Below are positions 32,698-40,210 of a stretch of DNA of 64,000 nucleotides, piece after piece (positions within the stretch are counted from its first letter, which is position 1; the number at the start of each line of letters is the position of its first letter). This DNA is from Eubacteriales bacterium. GTDB taxonomy: Bacteria > Bacillota > Clostridia > Oscillospirales > Oscillospiraceae. Made by a program: the position numbers and the translations under genes. The stretch covers positions 186,001-250,000 of the forward strand of contig JAUNNH010000001.1 of NCBI GenBank assembly GCA_030531505.1. The letters are read 5' to 3'. The notes under the pieces were generated by a model that was not told where the DNA came from, did no database searches, and saw only the letters and a program-made list of their open reading frames with translations.

Positions 32698-34203
32698 ATG
32701 GAAGAAGAAATCGTTTTGACCATGCGCGGGATCTGCAAATCCTTTCCGGGCGTAAAAGCTCTGAACAATGTGGACTTCACCCTGCGCAAGGGGGAGATCC
32801 ACGCGCTTATGGGAGAAAACGGCGCAGGCAAATCGACGCTGATCAAGGTGCTGACCGGTGTATACGAGAAGGATGCCGGGAGCATCCGGGTGGACGGCGC
32901 CGAGGGAGAGGCGCATATCCATTCTCCCCAGCAGGCGCAGCAGATCGGCATCAGCACGGTTTATCAGGAGATCAGCCTCTGCCCGAATCTGACGGTGGCG
33001 GAAAACATGTTCATCGGCCGGACGAGCGGGAGCAGGGTAAACTGGAAGGAATATGAAAAGCGGGCGACCGAGATTCTGGGCAGCCTCGGCATCCCCGCCC
33101 AGGCAAAACAGGAGCTGTCGCGCTGCTCCCTGGCGGTGCAGCAGATGGTGGCCATCGCCCGCGCGGTGGACATGAACTGCAAGGTGCTGATCCTGGATGA
33201 GCCCACCTCCTCGCTCGACGAGAAAGAAGTAGCCATGCTCTTCAAGCTGATGCGCGATCTGAAGAGCAGGGGCGTCGGCATCATCTTCGTCACGCATTTC
33301 CTGGAGCAGGTCTATGAGGTCAGCGACCGCATCACCGTGCTGCGAAACGGTGAGCTTGTCGGCGAGTTCACGGTACAGGATCTGCCGCAGGTCCAGCTTG
33401 TCGCCTCGATGATGGGCAAGAGCCTGAATGACCTGGCGGAACTCGAGCAGATCGGGCAGAAGAGCCGGGGCGACGAGGACATCGTCTATGAGGCGCAGGA
33501 TCTTTCGAGCGCCGAATGCCGGCCTTTCGATTTCAGCATCCGCCGCGGCGAGGTCAACGGCTTCACCGGACTCCTCGGCTCCGGCCGCAGCGAAAGCGTG
33601 CGGGCAATCTTCGGCGCGGACCCGGTGACGGGCGGCAAGGTGCGCGTAAAGGGGAAGAATGTGCGGATCACCAGCCCGCGCGACGCCATGAAGAACGGCA
33701 TCGGCTACCTGCCGGAAGACCGTAAGCGCGACGGCATCATCGCGGATCTCTCCGTACGCGAGAACATCAATCTGGCGCTGCAGGTCATGCGCGGCTTCTT
33801 CCACCCCATGTCCAAGGCCCAGATGCGGAAGTTTGCGGACGAATATATCGAGGCGCTGCAAATCAAGACCGCCTCGCAGGATACGCCGATCAAGTCTCTG
33901 TCCGGCGGAAACCAGCAGAAGGTGATCCTGGCCCGCTGGCTGCTGACGCATCCGGATTATCTGATTCTGGACGAGCCCACGCGCGGCATCGATGTCGGCA
34001 CCAAGCTGGAGATCCAGCGGCTTGTTCTGAAGCTGGCCGAGGAGAACATGAGCGTGACCTTCATCTCCTCGGAGATCGAGGAGATGCTGCGCACCTGCTC
34101 GCGCCTGATCGTCATGCGTGACCGCAAGATCGTGGGCGAGCTGACGGGCGACGAGCTGACACAGGCGCATGTGATGAAGACGATAGCGGGAGGTGAGGCG
34201 TGA
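32698..34203 (+). CDS. Sugar ABC transporter ATP-binding protein, two-domain (MglA/YtfR type)
   Basis: A 501-residue cytoplasmic ATPase with two nucleotide-binding domains. The first has Walker A GENGAGKST, signature region LSRCSLAVQQMVAIARA and Walker B VLILDEPTSSLD. The second has a degenerate Walker A (GLLGSGRSE), an intact LSGGNQQKVILARWL signature and YLILDEPTRGID. This asymmetry is normal for the family. ATG at 32698 follows a GACAGGAGATGA site. The next permease starts 1 nt after its stop. Confidence 0.95.
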   Translation: MEEEIVLTMRGICKSFPGVKALNNVDFTLRKGEIHALMGENGAGKSTLIKVLTGVYEKDAGSIRVDGAEGEAHIHSPQQAQQIGISTVYQEISLCPNLTVAENMFIGRTSGSRVNWKEYEKRATEILGSLGIPAQAKQELSRCSLAVQQMVAIARAVDMNCKVLILDEPTSSLDEKEVAMLFKLMRDLKSRGVGIIFVTHFLEQVYEVSDRITVLRNGELVGEFTVQDLPQVQLVASMMGKSLNDLAELEQIGQKSRGDEDIVYEAQDLSSAECRPFDFSIRRGEVNGFTGLLGSGRSESVRAIFGADPVTGGKVRVKGKNVRITSPRDAMKNGIGYLPEDRKRDGIIADLSVRENINLALQVMRGFFHPMSKAQMRKFADEYIEALQIKTASQDTPIKSLSGGNQQKVILARWLLTHPDYLILDEPTRGIDVGTKLEIQRLVLKLAEENMSVTFISSEIEEMLRTCSRLIVMRDRKIVGELTGDELTQAHVMKTIAGGEA

Positions 34204-34204
34204 T

Positions 34205-35284
34205 ATGAGCAAGAAGACAAAAAGCTCCTCCGGACTCGGTCAGCTGCTGATCCCGCTGGTCGCGCTCGCGATCCTGATCGTGTTCAATCTCTTCCGGGAC
34301 ATCAGCTTCTTCTCCATCGGCATGAAGGTCAACAACAGCGGCAACATCGTGCTGACCGGTAACCTCATCAGCATCATCGACAGCGCGAGCGAACTCGCTA
34401 TCATTTCAATGGGCATGACCCTCGTCACCGCGGCCTGCGGCGGGCAGGACATCTCGGTCGGCGCGGTGGGCGCCATCGCCGGCGCGGTATTCGTGAAGGT
34501 ACTGCAGGGGGCCGGGACCATCACCGTCGGCAGCGTGATCCTCGGCATCGTCCTCTGCTGCCTCGCCACGATCCTCTTCAAGCTCTTTAACGGCACGCTG
34601 GTCGCCGTGTTCCGCATCCAGCCGATGATCGCGACGCTGATCCTGTATTCCTGCGGCCGGTCGATCGCCTACTGGATCAACGGTGACGCTACGCCGCAGC
34701 TCAACAGCCCCATCATCAGCTCCCTCGGCATGACGATCCCCGGCATCCCCGTGCCGACGCCGATCTTCGCAGTGCTCCTTGTGGGCCTGCTGCTGTTCCT
34801 GGTGTTCCGCTTCACGAGCCTGAGCCTCTATACGCAATCCGTCGGTATCAACCAGGGCGCCGCCCGTCTCAACGGCATAAATCCCACGCTCATCAAGCTT
34901 TTGAGCTTTATCCTGCTCGGCGTCTGTGTGGCGGTGGCCGGTGTGATCGGCGTCTGCCGTCTGGGGCAGCTCAACCATAAGACCCTGCTGGTCGACATCG
35001 AGATGGATGCGATCCTCGCGGTGGCTATCGGCGGGAACAACCTGGGCGGCGGCCGCTTCAAGCTGAGCGGGAGCATCCTGGGCGCCTATATTATCCAGAT
35101 GCTGACCACTACGCTGTATGCCATGAACGTGGCCCCGGTGAACGTGAAGGCCTATAAGGCGATCGTGATCATCATCATCGTCGTGGCCGGCTCCCCGGTG
35201 GTAAAAAGCCGGCTGACGGCGCTGTGGAACCGTCGGCGGTCCGAACCGACGCGGCGGGCCGAGCCGAGCAAGGGGGTGAGCTGA
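34205..35284 (+). CDS. Sugar ABC transporter permease (YtfT-like)
   Basis: A 359-residue permease of the ribose/galactose (BPD_transp_2) family with about nine to ten membrane segments. Recognisable stretches are SMGMTLVTAACGGQDISVGAVGA, where the conserved GGxDxSVG motif lies, and AVAIGGNNLGGGRFKLSGSILGA near the C-terminus. ATG at 34205 is chosen because GGGAGGTGAG is well spaced; earlier in-frame starts lie inside the ATPase gene. It is the first of a permease pair, as in YtfT-YjfF systems. Confidence 0.92.
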   Translation: MSKKTKSSSGLGQLLIPLVALAILIVFNLFRDISFFSIGMKVNNSGNIVLTGNLISIIDSASELAIISMGMTLVTAACGGQDISVGAVGAIAGAVFVKVLQGAGTITVGSVILGIVLCCLATILFKLFNGTLVAVFRIQPMIATLILYSCGRSIAYWINGDATPQLNSPIISSLGMTIPGIPVPTPIFAVLLVGLLLFLVFRFTSLSLYTQSVGINQGAARLNGINPTLIKLLSFILLGVCVAVAGVIGVCRLGQLNHKTLLVDIEMDAILAVAIGGNNLGGGRFKLSGSILGAYIIQMLTTTLYAMNVAPVNVKAYKAIVIIIIVVAGSPVVKSRLTALWNRRRSEPTRRAEPSKGVS

Positions 35285-36382
35285 ATGGCGGATGAAAAAC
35301 GGACAGCCCAAATCCGACGCCGGGAACCGCTGAGCGATGCGCAGATGCTGATGCTGATCAGTATCGGTATCTTTGCCGCAATGTATGTTCTCGCCATGCT
35401 CACGCTGAAAGGCGGCTTCCTGAAACCGCAGCAGATCTTCGACCTGCTCAACGACAACGCCGCGCTGATCATCATCTCCTGCAGTCTGACCGTCGTCATG
35501 ATCGGCGGCGGCATCAACATCAGCGTGGGCGGCGTGATCGGCCTTACGGTTATGAGCTGCGCCCTGTTCCTGAACAACAACGGCATCGAGAACAGCGCGC
35601 TCAGCATCCTGCTTACGCTCCTGCTCGCGCTGGCGATCGGTCTGGGCTTCGGTGTGCTGCAGGGCTTCCTGGTGAGCTATCTGGAGATCCAGCCCTTCAT
35701 CGTCACGCTGGCCGGCATGTTCCTGGCCCGCGGCCTCACGACCATCCTGTCCGTGAACCCTGTCAAGGTGACCCACGAGGGCTTCCTCGCACTGGTGAAG
35801 ACCAAGCTCAAGATCTCCTGGCTGGGCTATGTGGCCCAGAACGGCAATCTGATCCCCGCGAAGATCGAGATCGGCGCGATCACCGCGGTCTGCGTGGTGA
35901 TCCTGATGGCGCTCATGCTCCGCTATGCCAAACTCGGCCGCAACATCTACGCAGTCGGCGGCAACCAGCAGAGCGCGCTGATGCTGGGTATCAACGTCAA
36001 GCGCACCATCTTCCTCAGCTATGTGATCAGCGGCCTGCTGAGCGGCCTGGCCGGCTTCGTCTTCCTGATGCACAAGCCCGCGGGCAACGCCAGCGTCGCC
36101 ATGCGCAGTGAGATGGACGCCATCGCAGCCTCCATCATCGGCGGTACGCTGCTGACCGGCGGCGTGGGCAACGTGATCGGCACTTTCTTCGGAGCCATGA
36201 TCCTCGCGACGATCCAGAAGATCATCGCGCTCAGCCCGCTGAACGCCTCCTGGTGGCAGGAGATGGCAAACGGCGCGATGCTCGGCTTCTTCATCATCCT
36301 GCAGAGCGTCGTGCTCTCCGCCCGGAGCAAGAGCCGGCTGCGCCTGTTCAACAACAAGGCGAGTCCCGGGTCCGGCGGATGA
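35285..36382 (+). CDS. Sugar ABC transporter permease (YjfF-like)
   Basis: A 365-residue second permease of the same family, starting directly after the stop of the first. Its signature motif is GGGINISVGGVIGLT, and the conserved IQPFIVTLAGMFLARGLT and ASIIGGTLLTGGVGNVIGTFFGA segments are present. The paired permeases imply a heterodimeric channel of the galactofuranose-importer type. The operon is followed by two GC-rich hairpins. Confidence 0.92.
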   Translation: MADEKRTAQIRRREPLSDAQMLMLISIGIFAAMYVLAMLTLKGGFLKPQQIFDLLNDNAALIIISCSLTVVMIGGGINISVGGVIGLTVMSCALFLNNNGIENSALSILLTLLLALAIGLGFGVLQGFLVSYLEIQPFIVTLAGMFLARGLTTILSVNPVKVTHEGFLALVKTKLKISWLGYVAQNGNLIPAKIEIGAITAVCVVILMALMLRYAKLGRNIYAVGGNQQSALMLGINVKRTIFLSYVISGLLSGLAGFVFLMHKPAGNASVAMRSEMDAIAASIIGGTLLTGGVGNVIGTFFGAMILATIQKIIALSPLNASWWQEMANGAMLGFFIILQSVVLSARSKSRLRLFNNKASPGSGG

Positions 36383-36412
36383 GGGAACACCGTACAAAAA
36401 GATAGAAATACA

Positions 36413-36442
36413 GCACCGGCCCGCCATTCGGCGGGCCGGTGC
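36413..36442 (+). terminator. Hairpin at the end of the sugar transporter operon
   Basis: A 13-bp perfect stem (36413-36425 with 36430-36442) with loop ATTC. The T tract is weak (GCTTCAT), so termination efficiency is uncertain. Confidence 0.65.
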
Positions 36443-36455
36443 GCTTCATGGTCAC

Positions 36456-36496
36456 AGGCCCGGTGACTGTCCGTTTTTTCGGACAGCCCCGGGCCT
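36456..36496. repeat. Nested inverted repeat upstream of a small gene
   Basis: Outer 8 bp AGGCCCGG/CCGGGCCT (36456-36463 with 36489-36496) and inner 7 bp CTGTCCG/CGGACAG (36467-36473 with 36480-36486) around a T6 loop. It lies 35 bp before a 48-codon ORF and could shape its 5' leader. Confidence 0.6.
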
Positions 36497-36530
36497 ATGC
36501 TGTATGCAGAAACATGAGGGAGGGATTCGG

Positions 36531-36677
36531 ATGGAATTTGCCATGGCCGCCTGCCTCGCGGCGCTCCTGATGCGCCGGGGCTGCGACAGACTGAATCGGC
36601 AGCGGCGCGAGCGGATCCTGCGCGAGCTGGACTGGGTCGCGGAGGGGATCGACCGGGAGGCGCTGCTCGACGACTGA
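36531..36677 (+). CDS. Small 48-residue protein, hydrophobic N-terminus and charged C-terminus
   Basis: An ORF of 48 codons with an excellent ribosome binding site (GAGGGAGGG, 36516-36524). It begins MEFAMAACLAALLM, a short hydrophobic stretch, followed by a strongly charged amphipathic segment (RQRRERILRELDWV) and an acidic end. It is convergent with the Card1-like gene, whose stop is 6 nt away. I do not recognise it. Its size and make-up would fit a small membrane-associated peptide. Confidence 0.5.
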   Translation: MEFAMAACLAALLMRRGCDRLNRQRRERILRELDWVAEGIDREALLDD

Positions 36678-36682
36678 AAAAC

Positions 36683-37858
36683 TCAGCGCATGCAGTCCCG
36701 GAGCCGCTTCTGCAGCCGATCGGCACGCAGATCGTCCAGGTCGATGACCTGGATGTTCAGCTCGGAGGCGCGGTTTCGCATGGGGGCACGCCCGCGCTCG
36801 GCCGTGACGATCGCGGCCCGGGCCATCTGCCCGCCGAAGCGGTCGCGCAGCACGGCAAGCTCATTGAGCGCCTCGGTCTTGACATCGCAGGTCTTGCAGC
36901 TGATGAAGAGAGGCACCACGCCCTTCGAGCACATGACGTCCAGCTCGTTGCTGACGGCATTCTCCCGCTTCTCGCTTTCCCAGTCGATGATGACGCTGGT
37001 GCGCACGTCATCAAACAGGCCGGTGTCGAGGCAGGCCTTGTATACATAGAGCTCGAGGACGCTGCCCACATCCCGCAGCCAGGCACGGACCTGGGCGTCG
37101 CGGAAGCAGAACGAGACCTGCTCTTCCCCGATCTGAAGCTCCCGGATCAGCCCGATGGACGCGAGGGAGCGCAGTGCCCCCTCCGGGGCGGAGATGCGGG
37201 ATCCGCGCTCACCCTTGACCGTGTATGATCCGCCGGCCTCCAGCCGGACCGGGCCGTCTGGCGTGCCGGGGGAGAGGCGCTGTATGTAGGTGACGATCCT
37301 GTCCCACTCGCGGCGATTTTCCCGATAGACCGCGAAGAAGGGGTCGATGATATCGAGGTAGCGGGAGAGGATCGTGTTGTCTACGCGCCCTTCCCGTGTC
37401 GAGCCGCCCGCCATGAGGAAGAAGTCGTCCACCGCATAGCGCAGCGTGCAGGGGAGTCCGGAGGCGAAGGAGGCGTTTTTTATGTTGAAGAAGCTGTTCT
37501 TTTTGCGGCTGTATGTGAAGACCGGGATGTCCGTCTCGGCACTGAGCAGGCCGGCTGCGAAGAGCACGTCGTCGGTGCCGCCGGTGATGTCGATGGCGCA
37601 GCCCTGGTAGCGCGCCGTGATCCGGCGAAGCAGATCCAGCACAGCGAGCGCGTCGTAGACGTCGGCCTTGAAAAAGATGAGCTCGACCTTCTGTCCGCGG
37701 TGCGAAAAGTACCGGCGCAGCTTCTGCTGCAGCTGCTGATCCTGCGCCGCGCCCACGGGACAGATGTAGACGACCCGCCGGGGGCGGAACATCTCCGCGC
37801 CCAGCACGTTTTCCAGCGGGCGCTCGTCGTACAGCTCGATCAGTGTTTCGATGCTCAT
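36683..37858 (-). CDS. Card1-like CARF-domain nuclease family protein (DUF1887 type)
   Basis: A 391-residue protein with an N-terminal CARF-like Rossmann domain (about 1-150) containing AIDITGGTDDVLFAAGL, where the T-G-G-T loop is the nucleotide-binding element of the family. A middle winged-helix region (about 205-262) and a C-terminal PD-(D/E)xK-like domain (about 264-385) follow. Visible core residues are Glu269, Asp307 in SNELDV and Lys322 in FISCKT. The usual Glu of the ExK motif is Ser320. Card1/Can2 proteins are activated by cyclic tetra-adenylate from type III CRISPR systems. No cas gene or CRISPR array is in the window. It is the last gene of the element, 95 bp from the right attachment site. 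Confidence 0.8.
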   Translation of the reverse strand: MSIETLIELYDERPLENVLGAEMFRPRRVVYICPVGAAQDQQLQQKLRRYFSHRGQKVELIFFKADVYDALAVLDLLRRITARYQGCAIDITGGTDDVLFAAGLLSAETDIPVFTYSRKKNSFFNIKNASFASGLPCTLRYAVDDFFLMAGGSTREGRVDNTILSRYLDIIDPFFAVYRENRREWDRIVTYIQRLSPGTPDGPVRLEAGGSYTVKGERGSRISAPEGALRSLASIGLIRELQIGEEQVSFCFRDAQVRAWLRDVGSVLELYVYKACLDTGLFDDVRTSVIIDWESEKRENAVSNELDVMCSKGVVPLFISCKTCDVKTEALNELAVLRDRFGGQMARAAIVTAERGRAPMRNRASELNIQVIDLDDLRADRLQKRLRDCMR

Positions 37859-37933
37859 GGTATCTCTGTCCTTTCCTCTCGGATAGTTCTATTGTAACGG
37901 TTTGCCGCGCAAAATGCAATCGCGGCTGTCCGG

Positions 37934-37959
37934 ACACCGCAGTTTTCTCCAAGCACATG
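37934..37959. other. Right attachment site (element arm plus core)
   Basis: The element arm starting ACACCGCA (37934-37941) leads to the core GCACATG (37953-37959), after which feoB 5' sequence begins. It is the partner of the left site at 22705-22731. Confidence 0.8.
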
Positions 37960-38945
37960 GTAAGTGCCTGCTTGCCGCAGGCACGGCAGCGCTGAAAGGG
38001 CCGGTCGAGATTGTAGGCGACGCGGGGGAGATAGCCCAGATCTTCCAGCAGAGTGAAGAGCGGGAAAAACACGGCCATCGGCGGCAGCATCACCGCTACC
38101 ACCCAGCTCAGTACGCGCCAGGCTCCGTCCAGCAGCAGACCGTGCCAGAACGGCGTCAGCCCGACGCGGCTGCTCAGCGCTTCGAGCAGGAGCTCCACAC
38201 GCGCAAAGAGCGCGCTCAGACCGCCGGAGAGGACGTTGGCCCCGCGGATGGTGAGATAGAAGACCAGCGCGAGCAGGGCGAGCATCAGCGGATAGCCCAG
38301 CAGGCGGCCGGTCAGCAGCCGGTCGAGCCGCCGGTCCCGCTCCTCCCGTACGCCTCCCGTCCGGCGCACGACGCCCTCACAGAGCGCGGCGGCCGTGCGG
38401 ACACGCGCTTCGGCGACGCCGACTGCCTCCCTCTCCGGCTGCGGCGGCTCGTCAAGGAGCCGGTCGAGCGCCTCGAGCAGGACGGCACGGCTGCGCCGCT
38501 CCCGCGCCACGAGGCCGACCACCGGCACGCCGAGCCGTTTCTGCAGCAGCGGCAGATCCGCTGTGATGCCGCGCCGCGCCGCTTCGTCGAGCAGATTCAC
38601 GCATACCAGGACGCGCCGGTGAAGCGGGAGGATCTGCAGAACGAGGTTGAGGTTCCGCTCCAGGCACGAGGCGTCGCAGACCACGACGACCGCGTCTGCC
38701 TCTCCGGAGCGGAGATAGTCCCGGGCCAGGGCCTCTTCCGGTGAGGCGGCCGAAAGGGAACAGGTGCCGGGCAGATCCACCAGCGTGTAGCGGCGGTGTG
38801 CGCTCTCACAGACGCCGGCGGCAGTGGCTACGGTTTTGCCGGCCCAGTTTCCGGTGTGTTGGTGCAGGCCGGTGAGACGGTTGAAGAGCGTGCTCTTGCC
38901 CACGTTGGGACTGCCCGCGAGCGCCGCGGTGACGGCCGGCTTCAC
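37953..38945 (-). pseudogene. feoB: feoB, 5' fragment (G domain and first membrane segments), interrupted
   Basis: The N-terminal part of FeoB, about 331 codons. The G domain shows GSPNVGKST (P-loop), the switch region HQHTGNWAGKT, DLPGTCSL and VNLLDE. A helical domain and about three membrane segments follow, ending LEDLGYLPRVAYNLDR, CRACGKQALTMC. Homology stops at the GCACATG core; the frame then runs on through element DNA to a stop at 37209, overlapping the Card1-like gene, and that tail is not FeoB. The GTG start overlaps the feoA stop. A truncated product of G domain plus a few membrane helices could still be made but should not transport iron. Confidence 0.92.
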
Positions 38946-39190
38946 GGCGCACCGCCTTCCCGAGCCACGAGGATCTCCCAGCAGTCTATGTCCCGCAGGG
39001 CCAGGACCGCGCCGCAGATCCGGTAGGCGGCCGGATCGCCGCCGGGACTGCGCCCGAGGCAGAGAACCGGCGCCCCTTCGATCAGCCCCAGATCCCGCAG
39101 GCGGCGGATGAGCGGCTCCGGCCCACGCACCCGCCGCACGACCCCGCCCTCGCCGGGACGCAGTGCGGGCAGGGCGACAAGTTCATTCAT
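38942..39190 (-). CDS. feoA: Ferrous iron transport protein A (FeoA)
   Basis: An 82-residue SH3-like cytoplasmic partner of FeoB. It starts MNELVALPALRPGEGG and has the conserved RRLRDLGLIEGAPV and ALRDIDCWEILV features of the family. ATG at 39190 follows a GGAGGAG site. Its stop overlaps the GTG start of feoB by 4 nt (GTGA), so feoA and feoB are translationally coupled. FeoA itself is intact although feoB downstream is split. Confidence 0.92.
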   Translation of the reverse strand: MNELVALPALRPGEGGVVRRVRGPEPLIRRLRDLGLIEGAPVLCLGRSPGGDPAAYRICGAVLALRDIDCWEILVAREGGAP

Positions 39191-39293
39191 AGGCTTCTCC
39201 TCCTGCGCCATCCTATGCGCCGGCGCAGGACCTTGACCCGGGACCGCGACTTCGTGTATACTGGATCCAGCCTTAAGAAAAGAGGGATGCGGC

Positions 39294-39662
39294 ATGTTCG
39301 CTTTCAACCATTTCAATTTCAACGTCCTGGATCTGGAGCGGAGCCTGAAGTTCTATGACGAGGCGCTGGGGCTTCGGCCCGTGCGCGAGAAAAACGCCGA
39401 AGACGGCAGCTTCAAGATCGTCTTCCTCGGAGACGGCGTCACCGGCTTCCAGCTCGAGCTGACCTGGATGACCGAGAGGACCGAGCCCTATGATCTGGGG
39501 GAGCAGGAATACCACCTCGCCTTCAAGACCGAGGACATGGCGGCGGCGCACAAAAAGCACGAGGAAATGGGCTGTATCTGCTTCGAGAATCCGAAGATGG
39601 GCATCTACTTCATCGAGGACCCGGACGGGTACTGGATCGAGATTATCCCGCTGCGGCGATGA
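39294..39662 (+). CDS. VOC-superfamily protein, lactoylglutathione lyase-like
   Basis: A 122-residue protein of the glyoxalase/VOC fold with two paired beta-alpha-beta modules. Candidate metal ligands are His6 (FNHFNF), Glu in QLELTW, His in EYHLAF and Glu in YWIEII, the spacing of glyoxalase I. Clostridia generally lack glutathione, so the real substrate may be another thiol adduct of methylglyoxal. It stands alone between feoA (divergent) and a terminator. Confidence 0.85.
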   Translation: MFAFNHFNFNVLDLERSLKFYDEALGLRPVREKNAEDGSFKIVFLGDGVTGFQLELTWMTERTEPYDLGEQEYHLAFKTEDMAAAHKKHEEMGCICFENPKMGIYFIEDPDGYWIEIIPLRR

Positions 39663-39667
39663 AACGG

Positions 39668-39706
39668 AAAACGACAGGCTTCGCCTTTGGCGAAGCCTGT
39701 CGTTTT
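39668..39706. terminator. Bidirectional terminator
   Basis: A perfect 18-bp stem (39668-39685 with 39689-39706), loop TTT, arms ending in A4 and T4. It separates the VOC gene from the convergent PH-like gene. Confidence 0.9.
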
Positions 39707-39715
39707 GGAGATTGC

Positions 39716-40084
39716 TCAGTTTTTTGAGGGGAAACCGATGGGGAGCGCGGGCGCCATCTCGTGGATGTACGCGAGCGCCGCGTCCATCTCCTTTTCCTTT
39801 TCGCTCATCACATCGGCGATCTCTTTCCCGCCGCGCACGAACACGAGCCGGTAATACTCAAAGGTCGCGTTGCCGCAGCACATGCGGCCGTTGACCTGCT
39901 GGACGCGGATGAACACGCGCTCGAGCGAGGGATAGTCGAGAAAACGGGTCTTGAAGCCGTCGCGGAAGTAAACGCCGAGCCGGCCGACACGCACTTTGTC
40001 GAAGAGCCTGGCGGATTCAAAGTCGGCGCTCACGGCCGGGGAATCGACGCTGCCGCTCAGACCGGCGAATCTTTTGTCGGACAT
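39716..40084 (-). CDS. Uncharacterised protein, possibly PH-like fold
   Basis: A 122-residue cytoplasmic protein without signal or membrane segments. Alternating beta-like stretches (KVRVGRLGVYFRDG, LERVFIRVQQVNG, FEYYRLVFVRGGKE) end in one long helix (SEKEKEMDAALAYIHEMA). This beta-rich plus terminal helix pattern suggests a bacterial PH-like domain, but that is only an impression. It is divergent from the flavodiiron protein gene with 126 bp between them. Confidence 0.55.
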   Translation of the reverse strand: MSDKRFAGLSGSVDSPAVSADFESARLFDKVRVGRLGVYFRDGFKTRFLDYPSLERVFIRVQQVNGRMCCGNATFEYYRLVFVRGGKEIADVMSEKEKEMDAALAYIHEMAPALPIGFPSKN

Positions 40085-40142
40085 GGAAGGACCTCCTTAA
40101 ATAGATTGCACACAACATATCTGTATGATACGCAGAAAAGGC

Positions 40143-40171
40143 TTGCAAGTCAAGAGGATTGTTTTTATAAT
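40143..40171 (+). promoter_or_regulatory. Promoter of the flavodiiron protein gene
   Basis: TTGCAA (40143-40148), 17 nt, TATAAT (40166-40171), about 32 nt before the ribosome binding site AAAGGAGA. Confidence 0.75.
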
Positions 40172-40210
40172 GTACAGGCAAAGCAAATCTATAAAAAAAG
40201 GAGAACGGGA

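Larger units (their letters stand above)
22705..37959. mobile_element. Serine-recombinase integrative element (about 15.25 kb) inserted in feoB
   Basis: Both ends carry the direct repeat GCACATG (22705-22711 and 37953-37959), at the exact points where FeoB homology stops and resumes. A large serine recombinase gene ends 22 bp inside the left repeat. Joining the inner flanks (37934-37952 and 22712-22731) around the core gives a 46-bp imperfect palindrome with outer arms ACACCGCA and TGCGGTGT, the layout of a serine-integrase attP. No relaxase, conjugation, replication or phage structural genes are visible. The cargo is HtrA, a two-component system, a sugar ABC importer, a GntR/LacI regulator and a Card1-like protein. 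By eye the base composition resembles the host. Confidence 0.85.

Noticed and set aside
37209..37952. The downstream extension of the feoB 5' fragment as a real fusion domain
   Set aside because: The frame passes through the attachment arm and then runs in another frame through the Card1-like gene on the same strand. The composition is that of an out-of-frame read.
22705..37959. The insert as a prophage or conjugative element
   Set aside because: No capsid, terminase, portal, relaxase, type IV secretion or replication gene was found in the interval.
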